A DNA stretch of 64,000 nt from Omphiscola glabra (taxonomy: Eukaryota; Mollusca; Gastropoda; Lymnaeidae). Below are positions 45,271-56,009 of the stretch, piece by piece; within the stretch, counting starts at the first letter, position 1; each line of letters starts with the position of its first letter. A program made the translations under genes and the position numbers. The notes under the pieces were generated by a model. That model saw nothing but the letters and a program-made list of their open reading frames with translations, had not been told where the DNA came from and did no database searches. The stretch spans positions 5,936,413-6,000,412 of the forward strand of contig OZ024802.1 of NCBI GenBank assembly GCA_964017045.1, in the 5' to 3' direction.

Positions 45271-45674
45271 GCGGTCCCTGGCTTGGTAAGCAAATTATTT
45301 TGTCGGTGTTAACCAACGCAAGGAACATGTTAACACACTTTTTAAACTACATGTGATCTTTTGTTAACATACCGTTGGTTGGTTTCGTTAGTCACAGTCT
45401 CCGGGGCGATTATTTCCATTCGAACCCCAGGTGAATCCGCCTTTTAATAATTCCGAGAAAATGGTTCTTTACATGATCAAATCATTGGCGAAATCAAGAA
45501 GGTATTTTGGTGCTACATGTGAGCAATAGCTCTTATCGCAAGCCAACATTTTCGCAGTTTATCCTGTGTCGGTTAAGTCAATATTTTACCTCTGCTCCGA
45601 CTTCACAGGGAGACTTACTGCTAGTCATTTCCTCATTTTACTAAAATCAACACACACAAAAAAAATTTAATAAT
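45271..45674. other. Spacer, nothing recognised
   Basis: A minus-strand GGGGTTCGAATGG near 45422-45434 resembles an RNA polymerase III B-box, but there is no A-box or tRNA fold. Confidence 0.4.
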
Positions 45675-45770
45675 TTAGATGTCAAATATAGAAATGTCAA
45701 ACACATCGATGTCAAACATATACATGTCAAACATATAGATGTACAAATATATAGATTTCAAACGTGAGTT
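45675..45770. repeat. About 15-bp GATGTCAAACATATA repeat, 5-6 copies
   Basis: Loose units GATGTCAAATATAGAA and CATGTCAAACATATA. Confidence 0.88.
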
Positions 45771-45911
45771 TGTTCCCAAACTTGTGAGAGGAATGTGTCT
45801 TTTGAGATTCAGGTGAACTGAGTCCTTTTATCTTTGGAGCGTTGCCCTTGACTGCGCATGTCCGTTTTTCTGGTCTCGTATCCTGTTCAACAACCCCATT
45901 CAAAAAATGCT

Positions 45912-46165
45912 GAAAACCTTCTCAGCTTCGGTCAATACAATTTTGTTCACAGGAAACCTTCTCAGCTTCGGTCAATACAATTTTGTTCACAGGAAACCTT
46001 CTCAGCTTCGGTCAATACAATTTTGTTCACAGGAAACCTTCTCAGCTTCGGTCAATACAATTTTGTTCACAGGAAACCTTCTCAGCTTCGGTCAATACAA
46101 TTTTGTTCACAGGAAACCTTCTCAGCTTCGGTCAATACAATTTTGTTCACAGGAAACCTTCTCAG
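45912..46165. repeat. 40-bp tandem array, 6 identical copies
   Basis: Core ACCTTCTCAGCTTCGGTCAA followed by TACAATTTTGTTCACAGGAA. Six complete units with no difference among them, so this is the youngest array here. It stops exactly where dispersed family X copy 2 begins. Confidence 0.99.
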
Positions 46166-46167
46166 TT

Positions 46168-46318
46168 TTGTAAAAACCTTTATATTAACTTCGCTTTTGT
46201 TCGTGTGTTTAGGGCAAAAATCTTCTGACGGTTAATTGACCCACCTCCCGTCATCCTATCAAACTGAAACTTGGCCCATAGACTGGCTGCCGACGACAAC
46301 ACATTCTTTTAAATATTC
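46168..46318 (+). repeat. Dispersed family X, copy 2
   Basis: Contains ATTAACTTCGCTTTTGTTCG, GGTTAATTGACCCACCTCCC, GAAACTTGGCCCATAGACTG and GACAACACATTCTTTTAAAT in the same order as copies 1, 3 and 4. Directly abuts the identical 40-bp array. Confidence 0.82.
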
Positions 46319-47217
46319 ATTCACCTATACCACTCACCTACCACCCTTCTACCACTCACATACCGCTCACCTACCCTCCACCTGCGCAACACCTACCACT
46401 ACCCCCCCCCCCCCTATTGTAATCCACTCTGTTTGAGGTGTCATGTCCTGTAAACCTAACCCTTTCTCACCCACAACCAGCCCCCCGACCTGAGGTAAAT
46501 GTAAAATATCCGTATGCAGTATGGTTACAGAAGTAAAATATTTACATAACTTGAATTCAGGGCCACCATTTTGTTATGAGACATTATCGGACTGAAGCCT
46601 GGGACAAAGAAATCAATGGTCTGACCATGGACGGTTAGTCTAGACATGGGATGCTGGTGGGGACTCTTGGTGAGATGGTGGGGGGGGGGGAGGAGGTAGT
46701 ATTTTATTCAGATTCTGCAGACGTTGCTAACAGCAATAATCTGAGAATTGGATTGGATATGACACAATGCAAGGACTGGATATCTGGAGGGTGGAATAAT
46801 TTAAGATATATATTAAGGCATACGTGCCTCCCCTAAGGGGTGCCAGAAATAAATGTTGCAGCCTGGAATCCGAACTAATGCGTCAAATGAGGGGATCGCA
46901 ATCCAGGGGCGGATTTTATTTGGGCAAATTAGGAGGGAGCACGAGGAAAAGTCCATGTTTTGATTTGAGGGTTTCTTGAAAAGATCCTAGTCGTAACATG
47001 AAACATATTCTGTCGTCATCGCTATTTTTAGCACTTCCAAAATCATGGGGCTTACTGACTACATCACAGAGTTAACAGTATTCACAAAGTATAGTTTCAG
47101 TAACAGCCAAGTAAAAACATCTGGAATGTTAGGGATGAAAAGTCAGGGCTTCGTATTATAGGAGATAATATCTAACCAAACTATTGTTCACATATGAAAT
47201 TATAATCAGAATAAGTC
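46319..47217. other. Spacer with a possible hAT terminus
   Basis: CAGGGGCGGATTTTATTTGG near 46902 resembles a CAGGGGCGGAT-type hAT end, but no partner terminus is found. C-run near 46402-46414 and G-run near 46681-46690. No gene. Confidence 0.4.
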
Positions 47218-47408
47218 GTCAGCAGCCCACACGAGGACACGTGATCCAGTGGTCAGCAGCCCACACGAGGACACGTGATCCAGTGGTCAGAAGCCCACAC
47301 GAGGACACGTGACCCAGTGGTCAGCAGCCCACACGAGGACAAGTGATCCAGTGGTCAGAAGCCCAAACGAGGACACGTGACCCAGTGGTCAGCAGCCCAC
47401 ACGAGGAA
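47218..47408. repeat. 34-bp CACGTG-bearing array, about 5.5 copies
   Basis: Core CAGCCCACACGAGGACACGT with GATCCAGTGGT. The palindromic E-box CACGTG lies at 47238, 47272, 47306 and 47374, and is CAAGTG at 47340, giving exact 34-bp spacing. Confidence 0.97.
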
Positions 47409-48559
47409 ACAACATTGATTGATTTATGAAAAATCGTTTCCAAAAGTTTCCACGTTAAAACTTCCTTGTTTCATGGGCGTTGGTTTGGGGTCTTCCTGGG
47501 GAATAGGGTGCTGGAGAAATGTAAAATTTGACACTGAAACCTGGAAACAAAACTCACCCACCACCCACACACCCACCAACCGACACACACACATAAATCG
47601 TTGCACTTTTTTCAAGAAATTATTCAACAGTGCCAATTAGCGAAAATTGGACCAAAGTACCCCCCCCCCACGCCTACCTCCAAGTCGCTATAACAACTGC
47701 GTAATCTAGTTCCGAGGTCACAGGGTCACGATGTTAGTTCCACAACAACAGTTGAATTTAAATTATTTCCTGCTGCTAGTCTCTTAACAGCATTTAAAAA
47801 AAAAAAATATCTTTATTACTAAATGAACGCCGGTGTCAAAGGTCATATACTGAACAATGCCACGCATTTGGCCAGCGATACATTTCCGGGTTGACGGCAA
47901 CTTCCACCTCTGGTATGAGAAGTGGGGTTACCAGACCAAGACGCCTCTCATAATCTGTGAACAGTTATTCCATTGATCAAGACAGGCGCACCCGATTGGC
48001 TTAGAGATTATTCCAGAAAAAGTACATCTTTTGAGGCCAACTTTATTTATTATCAGTCTAGCTTCCTCGTGCTTTTAAAAAAAATGTTTTTTAAAAAAAT
48101 TATTAATTCGGGGGAAATGGGAAAAAGGTTGGGGGGGGGGGGATTTTGAGGGGGGAAGGAACAATTCCATCATCGTGTACAAATTAGTTTATAAAATGGG
48201 ACATGAGCCTGGGCTGATGACGTCACTACACAACAACACTTCCATGTTTTAACTTGCGATGGAGTCGGGAAAAAGTGTCAAAATATTGTTACTCCGATGA
48301 CCGTCTCAAAAACCTTCAGATTATGTTCAAACGGTTGCTTATGAATATAGTGTCCGATGGTGTTGTGAGTTTTGATCACATTGAAATAAATTTCAATGAC
48401 AGTCAGTCGTACCGCTGAAGACTTGTTGACACCAACAACTTGGAAAATGTCTGCATCCACGCTGTACATAAACAAACAAACCCATATTTAATAACTTAAT
48501 AGTTTAGACATCGTCACTGCCACTGTGACAAGTGCAACTAACTTTCAGCGAATGTCTCA
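47409..48559. other. Spacer, nothing recognised
   Basis: Single-copy sequence with C-run (47661-47669), A-run (47795-47807) and G-run (48132-48142). No gene or RNA supported. Confidence 0.45.
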
Positions 48560-48845
48560 TGTGCAAATGCCAGCGTAATTGTCAATGTAACTGTCAATGT
48601 AACAGTCATAGGTGCAACTGTCAATGTAACAGTCATAGGTGCAGCTGTCAATGTTACAGTCATAGGTGCAACTGTCAATGTAACAATCATAGGTGCAACT
48701 GTCAATGTAACAGTCATAGGTGCAACTGTCAATGTAACAGTCAAAGGTGCAACTGTCAATATAACACTCATAGGTGCAATTGTCAATGTTAGAGTCACAG
48801 GTGCTATTGTCAATGTAACTGTCACACACGCGACCGTGACAAGTG
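48560..48845. repeat. 27-bp tandem array, about 10 copies
   Basis: Core TGTCAATGTAACAGTCATAG with GTGCAAC. The nine-codon unit gives a plus frame (48532-48792) with CNCQCNSHR repeats rich in Cys, and open minus frames with MTVTLTVAP. The plus frame looks metallothionein-like only because of the unit. No start context, intron signal or homologue supports it. Confidence 0.96.
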
Positions 48846-48899
48846 CAAATAAGGGTAAGTGTCACGTAACGGTGCATGATCTTGAAACGCCAAGAAAGT

Positions 48900-48965
48900 A
48901 CTTGACGGACGTGACTCTAGTCAACCGACTACCTCGCGTGACTCTAGTCAACCGACTACCTCGAG
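48900..48965. repeat. 27-bp tandem duplication
   Basis: GTGACTCTAGTCAACCGACT followed by ACCTCG, two copies. Confidence 0.94.
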
Positions 48966-49004
48966 TATTCCAATTGCACGCGTAACTCATCTGGAACATT
49001 TTCC

Positions 49005-49088
49005 ACCATATCATCTACCCATCGTCTCATCTACCCACCATCCCATCTACCCATCGTCCCACCTACCCATCGTCCCACCTACCCACGT
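49005..49088. repeat. 16-bp ATCTACCCATCGTCCC repeat, 5 copies
   Basis: Adjoining units with CACCTACCC variants on the right. Confidence 0.93.
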
Positions 49089-49496
49089 AGGTTTCCATCG
49101 GAGTCTAAACTTTTCGTCAGAAATCAGTCGGCACTGCTGTTGTAAACAGACTCAGTCTAGCGAAGACTTGGCAGGAAATCTCCGACCCACGCATCTCTCT
49201 AATACGGGATTTTTTTCAAAAAGTAAATTTTCCACTCAACAAAATGGGGTTGTTATTGGTTTCATTTTTGAAGGGATTTCCGGATGTATAACATTCTTTT
49301 TGTTTTCTGTGGTTTGGTGGCTGGTGTATGAAATTATCTGAATTATTAATCAGATTTTTAAAGTTGTAATTTATTGAGAAGAGAAATGGAGCCTTGTCTC
49401 TACGCCTGCTGAGGTTACTAACCTGAAAAAATGGCCCCGAAAGGTTAAACAATTTTTAAAAATGTTTAATTATATTATATTTAAAGCTGTCGTCCA
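49089..49496. other. Spacer, nothing recognised
   Basis: AT-rich single-copy sequence without supported features. Confidence 0.5.
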
Positions 49497-50042
49497 TCTG
49501 TAATATGACATTTTGTAGCAAGACATTCTGTAACATGACATTCTGTAACAAGACATTCTGTAACATGACATTCTGTAACAAGACATTCTGTAACAAGACA
49601 TTCTGTAACAAGACATTCTGTAACATGCTATTACATGATATTTTGTAGCATTGTATTCTGTAACATGACATTATGTAACATGACATTCTGTAACATGACA
49701 TTCTGTAACAAGACATCCTGTAACAAGACATTCTGTAATTTGACATTCTGTTACATGACATTCTGTAATTTGACATTCTGTAACAAGACCTGTAACATGA
49801 CATCCTGTAACATGACATTATGTAACATCCCATTACATAATATTTTGTAACATGACATTCTGTAACATGACATCCTGTAACATGACATTCTGTAACATGA
49901 CATCCTGTAACAAGACATTCTGTAATTTGACATTCTGTTACATGACATTCTGTAATTTGACATTCTGTAACAAGACCTCTGTAACATGACATCCTGTAAC
50001 ATGACATCCTGTAACATGACATCCTGCTGTAACATGACATGC
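49497..50042. repeat. 15-bp tandem array, about 36 copies
   Basis: TGTAACATGACATTC with TGTAACAAGACATTC, TGTAATTTGACATTC and ACATCC variants. A block containing TAATTTGACATTCTGTTACA recurs at about 49737 and 49921, showing a duplication of about 184 bp. Five-codon units open minus frames that read MSCYR. Confidence 0.97.
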
Positions 50043-51164
50043 GAAACAAGCTTTGTTCTTATACCGTTGTCCGATGTTCTCATTGTTTAAACGTGTTACT
50101 ATATTTAGATCACGCATATTTTCTTCAGTAAACAATTGTTTACTGAAAGGAAAGACTTTAAAGAAGAGTTACGCTAAATTTGTAAAGCAAGATGTTTACA
50201 TTTGACCACAGACCAGGAGTAAGTTCTGATAAGTCGGAGTCGGCAAAATATTAAATTCTCCGACATAGGATTAACAGCCAAAAGTTGGGGGAGGGGGGCT
50301 GCAGGAGACTTGTGCCAATTAAAATAATCAAATTTTTTTGGTATCAAATTTTACTAAACCAATTTTATATTATTAATATCTTGATGAAAATGTCATTTAT
50401 TAAATTATGTAAAAATACTTGTTTGATGTAGTACAAGTGGATTCTGAACAATGCTGGGTTCATGAATGTGACTAAAAAAAAGACTGAATAAAATCTACTG
50501 TCTCAGTGCCATGCATCAGAAAATATGGTCCCTATGTCAATCTTACAGTGAACTGTTGGGAGCTGACCGGGGTGAGTGGGGGTGGACCTGATAGAAAGAA
50601 AGAAAGGTAAAACGGGTGTAACAAGGAGAGGGAAGATTTATTGCTGGCCTATCATTAGCCCGGGGGGGGGGGGGTGAGGGGAGGGCGCCTCTGTGTGCGT
50701 GCGTGTGATTGTGTGCTGTACGCGAGTTCGCATGCTCCCTTCACCCCCCACCCCCCTTTTTTTGTGAGCAAGGTCTCAAAGAATTTTTAGGACGAAGATT
50801 TGAGATTATGCGAAGGTTAGGGGTCACGATGACACAGGCTGTCAAGTGGAATGATCTCCCTTACAGCGGAGGATTGTGGGAGGGGGTCCCCGATGGTGGG
50901 GATGAATACGCCTCCCTCCCTCTCTCTCTATCGCTATTCTACACCCCATCCACTTCTTGGCTCTATTTTTATGCATTCTGTCTTCCCTGCTTTTTTCCTT
51001 TCATTTCCTCAACCTCTCCTGTTTCCAAATGTATCATATTTCATTATTCTTTCTGCACATTTCTTCATCTTCTTATCCGTTTTTTGTTGTCGTTGTTTTT
51101 GTAATCCCCACTTTCCATCATTCTTTCTATCACTTACCACTTCCTCTCAATGTATCTATCATCA

Positions 51165-51165
<1 letters not shown>
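50043..51165. other. Spacer, nothing recognised
   Basis: G-run near 50660-50672, C/T-rich stretch at 50905-51150 that opens several frames, no recognised domain. Confidence 0.45.

Positions 51166-51201
<36 letters not shown>
51166..51201. repeat. CA microsatellite
   Basis: Uninterrupted CA repeat of about 18 units. Confidence 0.97.
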
Positions 51202-51203
<2 letters not shown>

Positions 51204-51304
51204 AGGTGTAAAGGTGACCGACCTGTTGATGAAACGTGCCCGTTTTGAAGACCTTCATTGCCACCAAGAATGCGACCTTGAGGGGCCAAACTTGTCAGAG
51301 CAAC

Positions 51305-51470
51305 ATGACCTGAAGTTGATATATGTCAGATCTACATGACATTCATGTGTTGGGCTGACATAAGTCTGATCTAAATTACATCCCTGTGATTTTACTAACA
51401 TGTATCTGATCTACATGACAGCCAGTTTTTTTGTCACATGTCAGGTCTACAAGACATCCAGTGTTAGAAC
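51305..51470. repeat. Degenerate GTCAGATCTACATGACAT repeat, about 4 copies
   Basis: ATGTCAGATCTACATGACAT-like motifs spaced about 40-50 bp, heavily diverged. Confidence 0.7.
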
Positions 51471-51554
51471 AATGCCACAGCCTATCAACGCTTCATCCCG
51501 CACGACGTCAGTGACGTCTAGAAATCAAAGTCAACTATCATTGGGCTGAGAGCC

Positions 51555-51625
51555 AGCCATGCTAAGACCCGCCCATGTTGAGACCCACCCATGTTGAGAC
51601 CCGCCCATGTTGAGACCCGCCCGTG
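51555..51625. repeat. 16-bp GAGACCCGCCCATGTT repeat, 4 copies
   Basis: Four adjacent units with a single common variant (CACCC for CGCCC). Confidence 0.95.
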
Positions 51626-51867
51626 TCTTTCATTGATTGATTGAATCAAGAGGTGGGTGGGGCAGCGGCAGAGATCGGTTATCGCGGACCTCAAGAAATG
51701 TTAATTAATGATCGAATGTCAATAGTGTGACGTAGGCTGTTTGTTAACCCCACCCACCCCACCAGCTGGTCACACCTCGAGAGTGATGACGTCATCTCAG
51801 GTGGGTGTGCAGGAAAAAAAGGCGAACAGTAGTCTTTGGTCAGGTGACATTTTATTTAAGTCTTTGA

Positions 51868-53050
51868 GTGATGTAGCCATCTCTGGTAGGGCCCAGGAAC
51901 TACCGGTAGAGACATATTTGTGTGATGTAGCCATCTCTGGTAGGGCCCAGGAACTACCGGTAGAGACATATTTGTGTGATGTAGCCATCTCTGGTAGGGC
52001 CCAGGAACTACCGGTAGAGACATATTTGTGTGATGTAGCCATCTCTAGTAGGGCCCAGGAACTACCGGTAGAGACATATTTGTGTGATGTAGCCATCTCT
52101 GGTAGGGCCCAGGAACTACCGGTAGAGACATATTTGTGTGATGTAGCCATCTCTGGTAGGGCCCAGGAACTACCGGTAGAGACATATTTGTGTGATGTAG
52201 CCATCTCTAGTAGGGCCCAGGAACTACCGGTAGAGACATATTTGTGTGATGTAGCCATGTCTGGTAGGGCCCAGGAACTACCGGTAGAGACATATTTGTG
52301 TGATGTAGCCATCTCTGGTAGGGCCCAGGAACTACCGGTAGAGACATATTTGTGTGATGTAGCCATCTCTGGTAGGGCCCAGGAACTACCGGTAGAGACA
52401 TATTTGTGTGATGTAGCCATCTCTGGTAGGGCCCAGGAACTACCGGTAGAGACATATTTGTGTGATGTAGCCATCTCTAGTAGGGCCCAGGAACTACCGG
52501 TAGAGACATATTTGTGTGATGTAGCCATCTCTAGTAGGGCCCAGGAACTACCGGTAGAGACATATTTGTGTGATGTAGCCATCTCTGGTAGGGCCCAGGA
52601 ACTACCGGTAGAGACATATTTGTGTGATGTAGCCATCTCTGGTAGGGCCCAGGAACTACCGGTAGAGACATATTTGTGTGATGTAGCCATCTCTGGTAGG
52701 GCCCAGGAACTACCGGTAGAGACATATTTGTGTGATGTAGCCATCTCTAGTAGGGCCCAGGAACTACCGGTAGAGACATATTTGTGTGATGTAGCCATCT
52801 CTGGTAGGGCCCAGGAACTACCGGTAGAGACATATTTGTGTGATGTAGCCATCTCTAGTAGGGCCCAGGAACTACCGGTAGAGACATATTTGTGTGATGT
52901 AGCCATCTCTGGTAGGGCCCAGGAACTACCGGTAGAGACATATTTGTGTGATGTAGCCATCTCTGGTAGGGCCCAGGAACTACCGGTAGAGACATATTTG
53001 TGTGATGTAGCCATCTCTAGTAGGGCCCAGGAACTTCCAGGTAGAGACAT
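51868..53050. repeat. 54-bp tandem array, 22 near-identical copies
   Basis: Core GGGCCCAGGAACTACCGGTA with GAGACATATTTGTGTGATG. Every intact unit has the palindrome CTACCGGTAG. Almost the only difference is GGT or AGT in TCTCTGGTAGG. In order the 22 units read G G G A G G A G G G G A A G G G A G A G G A. A plus frame of 439 codons (51741-53060) reads 18-residue repeats of DVAISGRAQELPVETYLC, and a minus frame of 545 codons spans both this and the next array. Confidence 0.98.
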
Positions 53051-53432
53051 ATTTGTGTGATGTATCCATGAGAAGGGTTGGGGAACAACCAGGTAGAGGA
53101 TATATTTGTTTGATGTAGCCATGAGAAGGGTTGGGGAACAACCAGGTAGAGGATACATTTGTGTGATGTAGCCATGAGAAGGGTTGGGGAACAACCAGGT
53201 AGAGGATACATTTGTGTGATGTAGCCATGAGAAGGGTTGGGGAACAACCAGGTAGAGGATACATTTGTGTGATGTAGCCATGAGAAGGGTTGGGGAACAA
53301 CCAGGTAGAGGATACATTTGTGTGATGTAGCCATGAGAAGGGTTGGGGAACAACCAGGTAGAGGATATATTTGTGTGATGTAGCCATGAGAAGGGTTGGT
53401 GAACAGCCAGGTAGAGGATATATTTGTTGGAC
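53051..53432. repeat. 53-bp array related to the 54-bp array, about 7 copies
   Basis: Core CATGAGAAGGGTTGGGGAAC with AACCAGGTAGAGGATACATT. It shares GATGTAGCCAT at the start and GGTAGAG.ATA.ATTTGTGT at the end with the 54-bp unit but differs in the middle, so the two arrays derive from one ancestral unit. One base shorter, so the frame rotates. Confidence 0.97.
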
Positions 53433-53516
53433 AATTGTATGTGAAAGACATTTCCAATACAGCGTTACTTCCATCTGGGACCGTTTTGATATCAATAAGT
53501 ATGTTTAGTGTTATAA

Positions 53517-53957
53517 TATGTGTATCAGCTGATTGTTGGTGTATCAGATGATTGTTGGTGTATCAGATGATTGTTGGTGTATCAGATGATTGTTGGTGTA
53601 TCAGATGATTGTTGGTGTAGTAGATGATTGTTGGTGTAGTAGATGATCGTTGGTGTATCAGCTGATTGTTGGTGTATCAGCTGATTGTTGGTGTATCAGA
53701 TGATTGTTGGTGTAGTAGATGATTGTTGGTGTAGTAGATGATCGTTGGTGTATCAGCTGATTGTTGGTGTATCAGCTGATTGTTGGTGTATCAGATGATT
53801 GTTGGTGTAGTAGATGATTGTTGGTGTAGTAGATGATCGTTGGTGTATCAGCTGATTGTTGGTGTATCAGCTGATTGTTGGTGTAGTAGATGATTGTTGG
53901 TGTAGTAGATGATTGTTGGTGTAGTAGATGATCGTTGGTGTATCAGCTGATTGTTAA
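53517..53957. repeat. 19-bp array with 95-bp higher-order unit
   Basis: Monomer TGTATCAGCTGATTGTTGG with ATCAGATG, AGTAGATGATTG and AGTAGATGATCG variants. GATCG occurs at 53645, 53740, 53835 and 53930, exactly 95 bp (five monomers) apart, with matching monomer order between them except one swap. CAGCTG palindromes occur in one monomer type. Confidence 0.98.
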
Positions 53958-54317
53958 TACCCATTTCCAACCAATGAAATAGACAGATCCTTAAAATATT
54001 TTATTATCATTTATGTCTCTCACAATACTGCAAGCGATTTCATTTGATTGAGTTGTATTTAATTTTGTTCGTTTAGATATCTTATCTTATTTTAATGTAT
54101 CTTAATTTTTAAAGAAATTTTGTTGGCGGGGGGTGTGGGGGATGTAATTGACGATCGCCTTCTTGAAAATGTGTGTAATGGTGCGTTTTGATATGTAATT
54201 GTCTGGTAAAAATCTGAAATTGTGCGTAGTGGTCTTAAAAGGTGTAAATGGTGTTTAATGGTGTATAATTATCTGACCAGGTGGTAAATGTAAATTGCGT
54301 AATTGTATTAAATGGCG
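53958..54317. other. AT-rich spacer
   Basis: TGTAATTG- and GGTGTAAATGG-like pieces suggest weak decayed repeats. No gene. Confidence 0.5.
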
Positions 54318-54430
54318 TATAGTGGCGTGATGTGGCGTGATGTGGTGTGATGTGGTGTGATGTGGTGTGATGTGGTGTGATGTGGCGTGATGTGGTGTGA
54401 TGTGGCGTGATGTGGTGTGATGTGGTCTGA
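54318..54430. repeat. 10-bp GTGATGTGGY array, about 11 copies
   Basis: GTGATGTGGC and GTGATGTGGT alternate irregularly. Confidence 0.95.
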
Positions 54431-54696
54431 ATTTTTTTTAATGATGTGTTAAGTTGTTAAACATCCCCCGTACGATGTGGCTAAGAATTAAGGAACTGGT
54501 GTGTGTGTGTAAGGGGGTGGGGGAGTGTGGCTACGACTTGGGAGCTTCCGCACAGATTTACTCACAATAATAAAATTATAAACTGAGGAACTATTTCTTT
54601 CGATTATTCCAGGGACATATCGTATTTCGCGGGCTTTTTTGGGGGGTATTATTCCGTCATTTGTTGGGATGGCCAACTTTAAGCAGAAATCAGACA

Positions 54697-54872
54697 CGTG
54701 TTTATGGGTTATCATACTCTCTAAACACTACAGTTTATGGGTTATCATACTCTCTAAACACTAAAGTTTATGGGTTATCATACTCTCTAAACACTACAGT
54801 TTGTGGGTTATCATACTCTCTAAACACTACAGTTTATGGGTTATCATACTCTCTAAACACTACAGTTTTCAA
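54697..54872. repeat. 33-bp tandem array, about 5 copies
   Basis: Core TTATGGGTTATCATACTCTC with TAAACACTACAGT. Only two positions vary. The plus frame reads VYGLSYSLNTT repeats, a by-product of an 11-codon unit. Confidence 0.97.
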
Positions 54873-55627
54873 CCAGTGAAAGTAAATCTTCTTCAGCGTT
54901 CTTATACCACTAAAACTAACAACATGTCGTGATAAGGTCGTAAACAATGGCGCCGTTGGTGTCGGAGCGTCCTCACAAAACTAGTCATTACTGTAGGTCA
55001 CAAAACAAGTCATTACTGTAAGACCACTGATTAGAGGGGATGAAGGCATCAACACACCGTGTCGTTGACCGACCAATCAATGAGAGGCTGCTGGAGGGAG
55101 GGGAGGGCGGACACACAGGAGGGGAGTGACGCATTCAGTGTCAGGCCGTAACGTTGAATGAGTTTGACCAATATGATGGACACACAATGGGGGCAGATGT
55201 TCCTGGGGTGACCACTTACAGAGATAGGACCGGTGGGGGAGGGGGGACAGGGGAGGGGGTTGTTATTTGTTATAAAGGTCATCCTGTACGTTCGCCAGGA
55301 GGGGGGATACAAAAAAATAAGTACTTTTGAAAATGACCAGCTAATCCCATTGTGGTCCTCAACCTCTTTAGCCCCAACCTCAGCTCTGATCAAGCACTTT
55401 TGTAAACAGTGACCAAAACTTGGAGGGGATGAAATATGTTCTTGAGTCGTTTGTTGTTGGGGCAGACCTCACAAAACTCACAATAGTGGTGGTAGGGGTG
55501 TGTCATTGAACTCGAGAAGAATCAGGTCAGGCAGTGAGGATGGGTGAGGAATCAAGGGGAGAGAATGGGGGGGGGGTGTCATTTGTTGCTAGTGGACAAA
55601 CTGACGGAATCGGGGAACCAATGGTTT
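54873..55627. other. Spacer, nothing recognised
   Basis: Short duplication CACAAAACWAGTCATTACTG at 54974-55018, G-rich tracts around 55089-55125, 55225-55260 and 55570. No gene. Confidence 0.5.
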
Positions 55628-55795
55628 AATAGGTCGTCAAAAAGCCAGATAGCAATGGCTTTATAGGAAATCAAATAGCCAGATAGCAATGGGCTTATAG
55701 GACATCAAATAGCCAGATAGCAGTGTTTTAGCAGGACATCAAATGGCCAGATAGCTATGGTTTAACAGGAAATCAAATAGCCAGATACCAATGCT
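55628..55795. repeat. 33-bp tandem array, about 5 copies
   Basis: Core ATCAAATAGCCAGATAGCAA with TGGTTTATAGG-like joins. Confidence 0.94.
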
Positions 55796-56009
55796 AGAAG
55801 TTGTCGGTTTAAAATGAAACAAGATTCACATCTTTATATTACCGTTTTATAAAAAAAACATTTCTTAATTTAACGGAAGGTATTTGGCTTCCACAAATAT
55901 TGGCACACATACAGGAATTGGGATATACCATCTTTCGCACAATAAACTATTAAATCTGAATGTGTTTGAATATTCTTAATGTAAAAAATAATGTATTGAC
56001 CGTTACATT

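Noticed and set aside
45422..45434. RNA polymerase III B-box-like GGGGTTCGAATGG on the minus strand
   Set aside because: No A-box at suitable distance and no cloverleaf, so neither a tRNA gene nor a SINE head can be claimed.
46902..46921. CAGGGGCGGATTTTATTTGG as a hAT element start
   Set aside because: No matching right end or 8-bp duplication within the next few hundred bases.
51741..53060. 439-codon plus-strand frame with 18-residue repeats, and the 545-codon minus frame over the same DNA
   Set aside because: Both follow from a stop-free 54-bp unit. Variants change residues and no silent variation is seen. The short non-repetitive leader (about 45 residues) has no known domain.
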